From: Kiritimatiellia bacterium
Lineage (GTDB): Bacteria > Verrucomicrobiota > Kiritimatiellia > RFP12 > UBA1067
Length of the DNA stretch: 8,866 bases
Assembly: GCA_024405255.1 (NCBI GenBank)
Contig: JAKSOY010000188.1
Location: forward strand, 1 to 8,866
Direction: 5' to 3'
Under the pieces are notes generated by a model that made no database searches, was not told the DNA's origin, and saw only the letters and a list, made by a program, of their open reading frames with translations. Shown here in pieces: positions 1-6,184 of this stretch. Both the position numbers and the translations under genes were made by a program. Numbering within the stretch: the stretch's first letter is position 1; every line of letters starts with the position of its first letter.

Positions 1-353
1 TGCCGTTCCAGTACCGCGAGGCCTATCCGCATCTCGTCCTTCAGGCGTTCCTCCAACGTGTCATCAACGGAGGCGGGCAGATCGTGCGCGAGATGGCGCT
101 CGGCAGCGAGCGGCTTGACCTCGGGGTCCATTTCCGCGGCGCGGTCTACGCGGTCGAGGTCAAGAAACTTGCCTACTATGAGAAGTCGCACGAGAAGGCC
201 TATCAGCAGATGGGCCGCTACATGGATCGTCTCGGTGTTTCGGAGGGCTGGCTCGTCGTGGCCGATTCCGACCTCACGAAGTCCTGGGATGAGAAGATTT
301 CATCCACGGATATTCCGCAAGGCGACAAGACAATCCACCTCGTTCGCTGCTGA
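1..353 (+). CDS. C-terminal fragment of a PD-(D/E)XK nuclease-domain protein, probably an AAA-family ATPase
   Basis: The frame starting at base 3 is open from the window edge to a TGA at 351-353, giving 116 residues and no start, so the gene begins outside the window. Visible motifs are an N-terminal YREAYPHLVLQAFLQRVING stretch, then ERLDLGV with Asp39 and, 13 residues on, the EVKK strand with Glu52 and Lys54. This D-x(n)-ExK arrangement is the PD-(D/E)XK nuclease core. It is followed by a Gln/Tyr-containing helix (AYQQMGRYMDRLG) and a GWLVVADSD strand. From memory this matches the C-terminal domain of prokaryotic ATP-binding proteins with an AAA-like N-terminus and a nuclease-like tail, found in many copies in some PVC and Bacteroidota genomes. 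The ATPase part is not visible, so that assignment is inference. Its cellular role is unknown; it has no evident link to the sugar genes downstream. Confidence 0.72.
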   Translation, partial: PFQYREAYPHLVLQAFLQRVINGGGQIVREMALGSERLDLGVHFRGAVYAVEVKKLAYYEKSHEKAYQQMGRYMDRLGVSEGWLVVADSDLTKSWDEKISSTDIPQGDKTIHLVRC

Positions 354-431
354 ACGGTGACGGCCATGTAAGACTTTATCCCTGTCTCGATTTTCGTACG
401 TTGAATTTCAAACTGACAACAAAGGAGCAAG
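354..431 (+). promoter_or_regulatory. Intergenic region and leader of the oxidoreductase operon
   Basis: This 78-base gap separates the nuclease-domain gene from the oxidoreductase gene and is more AT-rich than its flanks. It contains an 11-base palindrome, TTGAATTTCAA, at 401-411 (arms TTGAA/TTCAA around one T) and a Shine-Dalgarno sequence AAGGAG at 422-427, four bases before the ATG at 432. I could not find a convincing -35/-10 pair or a terminator for the upstream gene. The gap is the most plausible place for an operon promoter and operator, but that rests on position only. Confidence 0.35.
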
Positions 432-1913
432 ATGAAAACGCAAATTGCAAGAAGAGGTTTCCTCAAAGGCATCATCGCCGCCGGCGCGGCGCCGATGATC
501 GTGCCGCCGACGGTGTTCGGCGCAACGGCACCCAGCAACAAGCTGCAGATCGGCGTGATCGGACTTGGCCGCATCGCGCGCGGTATGGATATCAACGGAA
601 TCGCGCGGAACCAGGATCTGGCGATGCTGACGGCGCTTTGCGACTGCGACACGGTGCGTCTTGCGGCGGCGAAGAGCGCGGCCGAGCGCCAGTTCGGCAA
701 GAAGCTCGACCATGTGAAGCTGGAGCAGGACTACCGCAAGGTGCTGGACGATCCGAGCATCGACGGCGTGATGATCTGCACCCAGGACCACTGGCACGCG
801 CGCATGGTGGTGGAAGCCTGCTACAAGGGCAAGCACGTGTATGTGCAGAAGCCGATGGCGCTTTCGGTGGAGGAGAGCGAGGCGATCGTCGAGGCCGTGC
901 GCCGTACGGGACGCATCTTCCACATCGGCACCCAGCAGCGCACCGATCGTGGCTGCGGCGACTTCGTGAAGGGCGTCGAGTATGTGCAGAGCGGCCGCCT
1001 CGGCAAGCTTACGAAGATCGAAGTGGGCATCATCGACAACAGTCCCGCGCAGGAATGGAATGTGCCCTCGATCGAACCGCTGCCCGACAAGAAGGACTTC
1101 GATTTCGACCTGTGGCTCGGACCGGCCCGCGATGACGTCAAGTATTCGCAGCTGCGCACGCATTGGCGTCCGTGTGACGCGAACGGCCGCCCCTACGCCA
1201 AGGTGCCGGGACAGAACGTGGGCTGGCTGCAGATCCAGGACTACTGCACGGGCAACGTTTCGGGCTGGGGCTCGCACCACATGGACATCGCCCAGTGGGG
1301 TATGGACAATCTGGGTCCGGTCTCGGTCAAGTGCGAGAAGGTGACCTTCCTCAAGGGCCGCCTCTTCAACGTGCATGACGACTGCCTCATCACCTACAAG
1401 TACTCGAACGGCGTCGAGCTCAAGCTCGGCACGCCGCGTCTCACCGGCTATCGCTGCGGCGTGAAGTTCATCGGCGAAAACGGCGACTGGATTTCCACCT
1501 GCCGCGGTGCGACCGCGATTCCGGAAGGCAAGCGTGTGGACACCGCCTACAAGCCGAAGGCCGATTTCTGGCGCGCCACCGAAGCGAACAAGAAGGAACT
1601 CATCACCGGCACGCCCGAGAAGAAGGTGAAGCACAATCTGCTCAACCACCACCGTCCGTGGTTCCTCGGCATCCGTGAAGGCCACGATACGCACATCTCG
1701 GTGGAAGAGGCCAATGTCTCGACGATCTCCTGCATCCTCGGCTTCCACGCGATGAATAACTGCGGCTATGAGATCAAGTGGAATCCCACCACGCGTCAGT
1801 TCGTCAATCCGGCGGACGCGGCGAAGTTCACGTGCTGCCACGAACGCGCGCCGTATTCGGTGCCTGCGATGCTGGCGGAAATCCGTAAGAAATATCCTAC
1901 GAAGAAGGCTTGA
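432..1913 (+). CDS. Gfo/Idh/MocA family oxidoreductase with Tat signal
   Basis: A 493-residue NAD(P)-dependent oxidoreductase of the Gfo/Idh/MocA family, which oxidises or reduces sugars and cyclitols. The N-terminus carries a twin-arginine signal (ARRGFLKG, Arg7-Arg8) followed by a hydrophobic stretch to about residue 30, so export already folded with cofactor is likely, as for glucose-fructose oxidoreductase. The Rossmann loop is IGLGRIA (Gly44, Gly46, Ala49). The usual EKP motif reads QKP (Gln139-Lys140-Pro141), keeping the catalytic-type lysine. GTQQRTDR and SHHMDIAQWG (His282, His283, Asp285) follow and are characteristic of the Tat-exported PVC subfamily. The C-terminal alpha/beta domain runs from about 160 to the end. 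The ATG is supported by AAGGAG at 422-427 and by the Tat motif just downstream. It is the first gene of a three-gene operon, six bases before the next. Substrate unknown; family assignment is very secure. Confidence 0.93.
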   Translation: MKTQIARRGFLKGIIAAGAAPMIVPPTVFGATAPSNKLQIGVIGLGRIARGMDINGIARNQDLAMLTALCDCDTVRLAAAKSAAERQFGKKLDHVKLEQDYRKVLDDPSIDGVMICTQDHWHARMVVEACYKGKHVYVQKPMALSVEESEAIVEAVRRTGRIFHIGTQQRTDRGCGDFVKGVEYVQSGRLGKLTKIEVGIIDNSPAQEWNVPSIEPLPDKKDFDFDLWLGPARDDVKYSQLRTHWRPCDANGRPYAKVPGQNVGWLQIQDYCTGNVSGWGSHHMDIAQWGMDNLGPVSVKCEKVTFLKGRLFNVHDDCLITYKYSNGVELKLGTPRLTGYRCGVKFIGENGDWISTCRGATAIPEGKRVDTAYKPKADFWRATEANKKELITGTPEKKVKHNLLNHHRPWFLGIREGHDTHISVEEANVSTISCILGFHAMNNCGYEIKWNPTTRQFVNPADAAKFTCCHERAPYSVPAMLAEIRKKYPTKKA

Positions 1914-1919
1914 TTCCAA

Positions 1920-3485
1920 ATGAAAAAATTGTTGATTCTTTCCGTGTTCGCCGCGGCGGCGTCCCTGTTCGCGTTGCCCGAGGGGTCGTTCTCCGACCAG
2001 GCCACGCGCTGGATCGCGGGGCACAAATGCGCCGACGTGGCGAATTTCTCCGCGCTGGTCGCGAAGACGGTCGAGCCCTGCGCGCCCGCAACCACGCTTG
2101 ACACCACGGTGACGCCGGCCTTGAAGGCGAAGAAGGTGCGCGTGTGGGGGACACATCTCCTCGAGACGTTCAAATCTTGGGGACTCGACGTCGCCGAATT
2201 CGACGCCGACGCGGTGGCGCAGGGCGACATCCCCGACGTTGTCTTCATGACGCAGGCCCCTGGCTACTACCAGAATGACGTGGAAGTGATGTTCCGCGCG
2301 GCGGCGGAGGGCGTGCATTTCGTCTCGCTCTGTGGTACCGACCAGTGGAGCGGCGCGATCGCCAGGCGCCTGGGATTCTCGTACGATGGTGTACTCACGA
2401 TCGGCCCCGCGTCGACGTGTGGCGCGACCTTCGTGAAGTGTCCCAAACTCTTCGCGGGCTTCCCGGAAGGGGCGCGGCTCGATGCGTTCTTCGCGCCGAT
2501 CACCAACAAGGCGTGGATGCACGGCATGTATCTAACGGGCGACCGCTGCCTGATGGGCGTGGTGGACGTCGATAAGGGACGCGTGGCCACGGCGGTGGCG
2601 CAGTACGCGATCGGCCGCGGTGCGTTCACGCTCTTCGGGCCGCGTCTGTACGAGACCCCCAACGAGCCCGTGTGCAAGCGCCTGCTGTTGAACCTGATCA
2701 ACCTGCGCGAGAAGCCGGCGAAGCCGCTCAACCTCCCGTGCGTCTATCACCCGACGCCGAGGGAAGGCAAGCCTTACTTCGAGCTCAACGTGCCCGGTGA
2801 GAAGTTCGAATATCTCACCCAGGCGCGTCCGGTCGACCACATCTGGCACCTCGGGTTCTTCTTCTCGTGGAAGTTCATCAACGGTGAAAACTTCTGGGAG
2901 CCCCGGAAGGGACGCACCCGCGTGGTCGCGCATCAGGAGACGGGCGACGGACAGGGCAATGCGGTGCTCACGAGCGAGCTCGCCTACGAGCTCGACGGCC
3001 GCGTGCTGTTGCGCGAAAACCGCACGGTGAAGGTGACGAAGGCCGCGAACGGCAACTACGCCTTCGACTGGACCGCCGACTTCACCGCCTGCGAGAAGCT
3101 GGACTTCACCTCGTCGAAACCCAAGTGGGACAAGGAGAAGGGGACGTCCAACGGGAACGGCTACTGCGGACTTTCCGCGCGCCTCGCCCGCAACGACGCC
3201 TTCACCTTCGCCTACAAGAATACGCTCGGTTCGCTCGACGCCCGTTGCTATGGCGACGTGGCGGATGCGATCGACGTGACGGCGAAGTCGAAGAAGACCG
3301 GCGCCACCACGCGCCTTCTCTTCAAGGCTGACAAGCCCACCGCCAACTACGTGCTGCATCTGCCGCAGACCTTTGCGCCGAATGGTTTCCACTTCGTGGC
3401 CTTCCCCGAGTGCTTCAACACGACGCTCACGATGGTCAAGGGCGAGAAGCGCAGTTTCCACTACACCGTTTCAGTCGAAAAGTAA
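1920..3485 (+). CDS. Secreted two-domain protein: ThuA/glutamine-amidotransferase-like plus PmoA-like (DUF6807)
   Basis: A 521-residue protein with a Sec signal peptide (MKK, then a hydrophobic stretch to about residue 19 ending near LFA/LP), so probably periplasmic. Residues about 70-265 look like an alpha/beta ThuA or class I amidotransferase-like fold: a VRVWGTHLLETFKSWGLDV strand-helix unit, DVVFMTQAPGYY, and a later segment from LCGTDQWSGAIARRLGF. I see no clear catalytic Cys/His pair. Residues about 280-521 match the PmoA-like family DUF6807: the segment starting DHIWHLGFFFSW (Asp306, His307) and continuing INGENFW corresponds to the family's HPHHRGLWFSHGDVNGVDFW-type signature, with substitutions. 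The name PmoA here does not imply methane oxidation. The ATG lies six bases after the oxidoreductase stop, with GAAGG at 1904-1908 inside the end of that gene as a possible ribosome binding site. Co-occurrence with Gfo/Idh/MocA genes suggests a role in sugar or glycoside handling. The DUF6807 part is well supported; the N-terminal assignment is weaker. Confidence 0.8.
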   Translation: MKKLLILSVFAAAASLFALPEGSFSDQATRWIAGHKCADVANFSALVAKTVEPCAPATTLDTTVTPALKAKKVRVWGTHLLETFKSWGLDVAEFDADAVAQGDIPDVVFMTQAPGYYQNDVEVMFRAAAEGVHFVSLCGTDQWSGAIARRLGFSYDGVLTIGPASTCGATFVKCPKLFAGFPEGARLDAFFAPITNKAWMHGMYLTGDRCLMGVVDVDKGRVATAVAQYAIGRGAFTLFGPRLYETPNEPVCKRLLLNLINLREKPAKPLNLPCVYHPTPREGKPYFELNVPGEKFEYLTQARPVDHIWHLGFFFSWKFINGENFWEPRKGRTRVVAHQETGDGQGNAVLTSELAYELDGRVLLRENRTVKVTKAANGNYAFDWTADFTACEKLDFTSSKPKWDKEKGTSNGNGYCGLSARLARNDAFTFAYKNTLGSLDARCYGDVADAIDVTAKSKKTGATTRLLFKADKPTANYVLHLPQTFAPNGFHFVAFPECFNTTLTMVKGEKRSFHYTVSVEK

Positions 3486-3490
3486 AGGAG
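3484..3490 (+). promoter_or_regulatory. Shine-Dalgarno sequence fused to the upstream stop codon
   Basis: AAAGGAG lies seven bases before the ATG at 3498. Its first two A residues are the last two bases of the TAA stop (3483-3485) of the preceding gene, so termination and re-initiation are tightly linked. It fixes the start of the isomerase gene at 3498. Confidence 0.8.
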
Positions 3491-3497
3491 TCAAGTA

Positions 3498-4346
3498 ATG
3501 AATGTAGGAGTGTTTCTCTGTCTCGAGCCCTATACCTCGCTCGAGAACAATCTGCGTCTGGCGCACGAGTACGGTTTCACGCATGCCGACATCACCGACA
3601 CCCATTCGGGCGGCAGCATGTTCGCGAGCGCGGGCCTTTCCGCCTCGGTGAGCCTTGACGACAATCCGTTCGAAGTGCGGCGCACGTTCGAGCGCAACGG
3701 CATGAAGATCATGACCCTCAGCGCCCACGCGCTGCTGCTGGAGCCTTCGTCGCCCGCCAACTTCGCCACCGCCGAAATCATGAAGGCGATCAAGTTCGCG
3801 GCCGGTGCGGGCATCGAGTACGTGATCACCACCGAAACCTTCGCGAAGAGCGAATGGGCGAAGTCGCTCACCTACAAGGAGAAGGTGTTCATCGCGGCCG
3901 AAAAGCTCTACAATCCGTGCAAGATGGCGGCGGACTACGGTATCAAGCTCTGCCTTGAACAGCATGGTCCGCTCACCGACACCATCGACGGCATCGGCGA
4001 CATCATGGACCGTCTCGGCAATCCGGATTCGCTCGGCGTCAACCTCGATACCGGCAACAGCTGGCTCGGTGGCACCAACCCAGTGGACCTCGCCAAGAAG
4101 TACCACGACAAGATCTACCACATCCACTGGAAGGATCTGGGACCGGAATGGCTGCCCAAGCGCGGCACGATCTTCGGCTGCGGCTTCTCGACGATCGAGC
4201 TCGGCACGGGCTGCATCGACGTCGCGGGCGTGATCGAGGTCCTGAAGGACAACAAGAACATCAAGTATTCGACGCTCGAGATCGGCGGCAACGCCGAGCT
4301 GCTCCGCAAGAGCGCGAAGTTCGTCGAAGACCGCTGGAACGCTTAA
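3498..4346 (+). CDS. Sugar phosphate isomerase/epimerase-like TIM barrel protein
   Basis: A 282-residue protein with no signal peptide, of the usual length for the xylose-isomerase-like / AP-endonuclease-2 TIM-barrel superfamily, which isomerises or epimerises keto-sugars at a divalent metal. Visible barrel elements are MNVGVFLCLE (strand 1), EYGFTHADITDTHSGG, IMTLSAHALLLEP, and CLEQHGPLTDT with the metal-ligand-type Glu154. GVNLDTGNSWL (Asp184) follows; the common form is DTGH, here DTGN. HIHWKDL (His208, His210) and the final strand STLEIGG with the second acidic residue Glu261 complete the metal site. The start has a good Shine-Dalgarno at 3484-3490. It is the last gene of the operon. Together with the exported oxidoreductase it suggests a two-compartment sugar pathway, oxidation outside and isomerisation or cleavage inside, which is inference. 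Its TAA (4344-4346) overlaps the TAA of the convergent gene. Confidence 0.9.
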   Translation: MNVGVFLCLEPYTSLENNLRLAHEYGFTHADITDTHSGGSMFASAGLSASVSLDDNPFEVRRTFERNGMKIMTLSAHALLLEPSSPANFATAEIMKAIKFAAGAGIEYVITTETFAKSEWAKSLTYKEKVFIAAEKLYNPCKMAADYGIKLCLEQHGPLTDTIDGIGDIMDRLGNPDSLGVNLDTGNSWLGGTNPVDLAKKYHDKIYHIHWKDLGPEWLPKRGTIFGCGFSTIELGTGCIDVAGVIEVLKDNKNIKYSTLEIGGNAELLRKSAKFVEDRWNA

Positions 4347-6184
4347 GGGTTCTGAAAGCGTTTCGTTTTTGGACGGTTCGGCTGTTTCGCCGAACCGTTC
4401 TTCTTTTCGTTCTGCCGTTGACGCCGTTTCCAGGCGGGGACGGAATTCTTCTTCCAGCCCGGATTCGGCTTCTTCCAGCCGCCTTGTGCACGAAGGAGGA
4501 AACTTTCCGCCGGTACGAGGTGTTTCCAGGCGAAGGCCTGCTCGTATTCATCGCAGGGGATGATCGGAACACGAACCGTTTTGCCGTTGATGACCGCCTG
4601 CGCATAGAGCGTGTAAGGCGTCATGTGGATGGGGTCGCGGGCAATCGACTTGAGTTCGGCCGTGACCCGATCGACGCCGGCCGTGATCACATTGTTACTG
4701 ATGCTCGCACAGTCGGGCGCTTCAATTGTGACATCGCCGGTGAAACCGTCGGTGCGGATGACGCGGAAACCGACCTTGAGGGCCTGTCCCCGCAGAAGCG
4801 GCAGGGTGGAGCGCATCGAGTACACGCGGAAGCCGGGCTGGGGCTTGCGAATGTCAAGCCACCAGACATAGTCGGGTCCACCGTGGCGCGTGCGGTCTGT
4901 CACTTCGGCGACATACGTACCCGCTTCGGTGAAGGTGTAGGTGCCGATCGGGTCGCACTCGCCTTGGGGGACAGTCCCCGTGAAGACGGTGTTCGTCATG
5001 TCGTCCCACTGCGCGAGGATGGGACCGTTCGCCTCCTTGCGGAGCGTCAGCACGGCGTCGAGCGGCGACCCCTTGCGCCGCGCCGTCACTTCAAGGACGC
5101 GTGGCCCGGGCTTGTCGATGGTGAAGGTCATTCGTCCGATCTCTCCGGCCTTCGCAATCACGCCGTCGGCGGCGGGAATCTTCCGCGATTTTGCAGGACC
5201 CACGCGGACCGAATAGACGAAGTCGGCACGACCGCGATAGAGCACGTCGTGGATCTCCAGTAGGTAGTCGCCGTCCTTGGGCGGTGTGAACCGCAAGACG
5301 GGATCGGGACGGAACCGCTGTTCGTCATCCGCCGTGGCGAGGACTTTCCCGCGTGCGTCTTTGAGCGTGACAACGGGATTGAAGAACCCCGGTACGGCGT
5401 CACCGATGTACGGCTGCAGTTCGCGCGCCGTGACGGTGAACGCAATCGGACGGCCGGCCGCGAGACTCACGCGGAAGGTGTCGGTTTCACCGGGCATGAT
5501 CTGTCCTTCCAGGTACACGGTACCGGTACGGGCCGAGACGTGGACCGGATCGGGTTGAGTCCGATGCGGCGGCACGTAGCGGGGTTCGGCGAAACGGGGG
5601 GCGTGGCTCACAAAGAAGGGTCGGGGCGCCGAGAGTCCGCGTCCGTTGACGGCAATGAGGGAACGCGCCCCCGGTTTCGCGTCGGCATCGACGGCGACGG
5701 TCACGAGAAGGCGCTGTTGCAGGGAAGGTGTCGCCTGAAGGGGATTGCGCGGAATGAAAAGTCCGCGTTCGACGATTTCAAGTTTGCCGGCATCAAGCGT
5801 GTTGAGCACGGTCCACCAGCGGTTGGAACGCCATTCTTCCAGATGCGGATTCGGCGGCAGCGGCGGCTCTTCAAGGTTGCCTTGGGCGATACGATCAAGC
5901 CAACGCACAAGGTGGCGGCGCTGGATGCTCTGCGGATTGGGGAAGTTGGGAACGTCCTCGATGTCAAGGACTCTGACGCCTTCCCCCGAAATCCGAATGG
6001 ACTGAAGACCGCGGAGGCCTTGTCCGCCGATGACGAGGCGATTCGTCGTGCCCGCCTGGATGCCGGCGGGGTAGATGTAGCCCACATAGGGATCGGCGGC
6101 GCGCACAAAGGGGGACAGTCCCCCCAGAATGAGCAGGGCGATGAGTTTGGGGGACAGTCCCCCGAGATTAAAGATAGATTTCAC
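4343..6184 (-). CDS. Secreted beta-sandwich protein with two PPC-like domains and a basic tail
   Basis: A 613-residue protein starting at a GTG (6184-6182), with AAGGA-type ribosome binding sequence at 6192-6200, seven bases upstream. A Sec signal spans residues 1-29 (hydrophobic core KLIALLIL, likely cleavage after VRA). Residues 32-76 resemble the IPT/TIG-like N-terminal module of PVC pre-peptidase proteins (YIYPAGIQAGTTNRLVIGGQ). Two PPC-like (pre-peptidase C-terminal) sandwiches follow at about 222-328 (GETDTFRVSLAAG to GDYLLEIHD) and 341-446 (GTYTFTEAGTYVAEVTD). A further beta-rich segment (451-567) ends in a HLVPAESFLLRAQ motif, where relatives usually stop as far as I recall. Residues 568-613 form an extra tail with about 15 Lys/Arg and one acidic residue. 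No catalytic motif is visible, so a binding or scaffold role at the surface is likely. It is the last gene of the - operon and overlaps DUF1501 by 17 bases. Two GGLSP-encoding palindromes sit in the signal peptide and a third palindrome in the second PPC-like domain. Confidence 0.82.
   Translation of the reverse strand: MKSIFNLGGLSPKLIALLILGGLSPFVRAADPYVGYIYPAGIQAGTTNRLVIGGQGLRGLQSIRISGEGVRVLDIEDVPNFPNPQSIQRRHLVRWLDRIAQGNLEEPPLPPNPHLEEWRSNRWWTVLNTLDAGKLEIVERGLFIPRNPLQATPSLQQRLLVTVAVDADAKPGARSLIAVNGRGLSAPRPFFVSHAPRFAEPRYVPPHRTQPDPVHVSARTGTVYLEGQIMPGETDTFRVSLAAGRPIAFTVTARELQPYIGDAVPGFFNPVVTLKDARGKVLATADDEQRFRPDPVLRFTPPKDGDYLLEIHDVLYRGRADFVYSVRVGPAKSRKIPAADGVIAKAGEIGRMTFTIDKPGPRVLEVTARRKGSPLDAVLTLRKEANGPILAQWDDMTNTVFTGTVPQGECDPIGTYTFTEAGTYVAEVTDRTRHGGPDYVWWLDIRKPQPGFRVYSMRSTLPLLRGQALKVGFRVIRTDGFTGDVTIEAPDCASISNNVITAGVDRVTAELKSIARDPIHMTPYTLYAQAVINGKTVRVPIIPCDEYEQAFAWKHLVPAESFLLRAQGGWKKPNPGWKKNSVPAWKRRQRQNEKKNGSAKQPNRPKTKRFQNP
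4371..4409 (+). terminator. Intrinsic terminator of the + strand operon, inside the convergent gene
   Basis: Stem ACGGTTCGGC (4373-4382) pairs perfectly with GCCGAACCGT (4389-4398) around the loop TGTTTC. One G-U and one G-C pair extend it to 4371-4400. The T-rich tract TCTTCTTTTCGT follows. It lies 25 bases after the isomerase stop, the expected place for rho-independent termination. In the other direction the stem is followed by an A-rich, not T-rich, stretch, so it should act on + transcripts only. The same bases encode residues about 595-605 of the - strand protein. Confidence 0.85.
4966..4979 (-). repeat. REP-like palindrome, copy 3, in the second PPC-like domain
   Basis: GGGGGACAGTCCCC, identical to the other copies over 14 bases and in the same orientation. 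Here it is read in a different frame and encodes part of TGTVPQ (about residues 402-407), so protein-level selection for GGLSP cannot explain it. Confidence 0.75.
6110..6125 (-). repeat. REP-like palindrome, copy 2, after the signal peptide core
   Basis: This is the same 15-base near-palindrome with one extra C, with the same central base and therefore the same orientation. It lies 39 bases (exactly 13 codons) from copy 1. It is in the same frame and encodes residues 21-25 (GGLSP), directly after the hydrophobic core. Confidence 0.85.
6149..6163 (-). repeat. REP-like palindrome, copy 1, in the signal peptide n-region
   Basis: GGGGGACAGTCCCCC on the + strand: arms GGGGGAC/GTCCCCC are perfectly complementary around a single central A. 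On the coding strand it reads GGG GGA CTG TCC CCC and encodes residues 8-12 (GGLSP). It starts five bases past the DUF1501 stop codon, so it lies at the beginning of the gene. Confidence 0.85.

Noticed and set aside
401..411. TTGAATTTCAA as a defined operator
   Set aside because: An 11-base AT-rich palindrome alone is weak, no second copy was found in the window, and no regulator gene is nearby. It is mentioned only within the leader region.
401..1135. A 244-codon + strand frame overlapping the oxidoreductase gene
   Set aside because: It is a shifted frame of the oxidoreductase with Arg/Gly/Ala-rich composition and no motif; the other frame carries the full family signature.
408..2522. A 704-codon open frame on the - strand opposite the oxidoreductase and PmoA-like genes
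   Set aside because: The translation is rich in Arg, His, Ala and Val without recognisable domains and lies antisense to two well-supported genes. Long antisense frames are expected in GC-rich DNA.
2532..3461. A 309-codon - strand frame opposite the PmoA-like gene
   Set aside because: It is an antisense shadow of Arg/Val/Glu-rich composition with no ribosome binding site or recognisable domain.
4784..4791. CTGTCCCC as a possible further copy of the palindrome
   Set aside because: Only one arm is present, with no complementary GGGGAC beside it; an eight-base match can arise by chance in this composition.
4148..5263. A 371-codon + strand frame running from the isomerase into the convergent gene
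   Set aside because: It is out of frame with the isomerase and antisense to the PPC-like protein, contains the terminator, and shows no domain.
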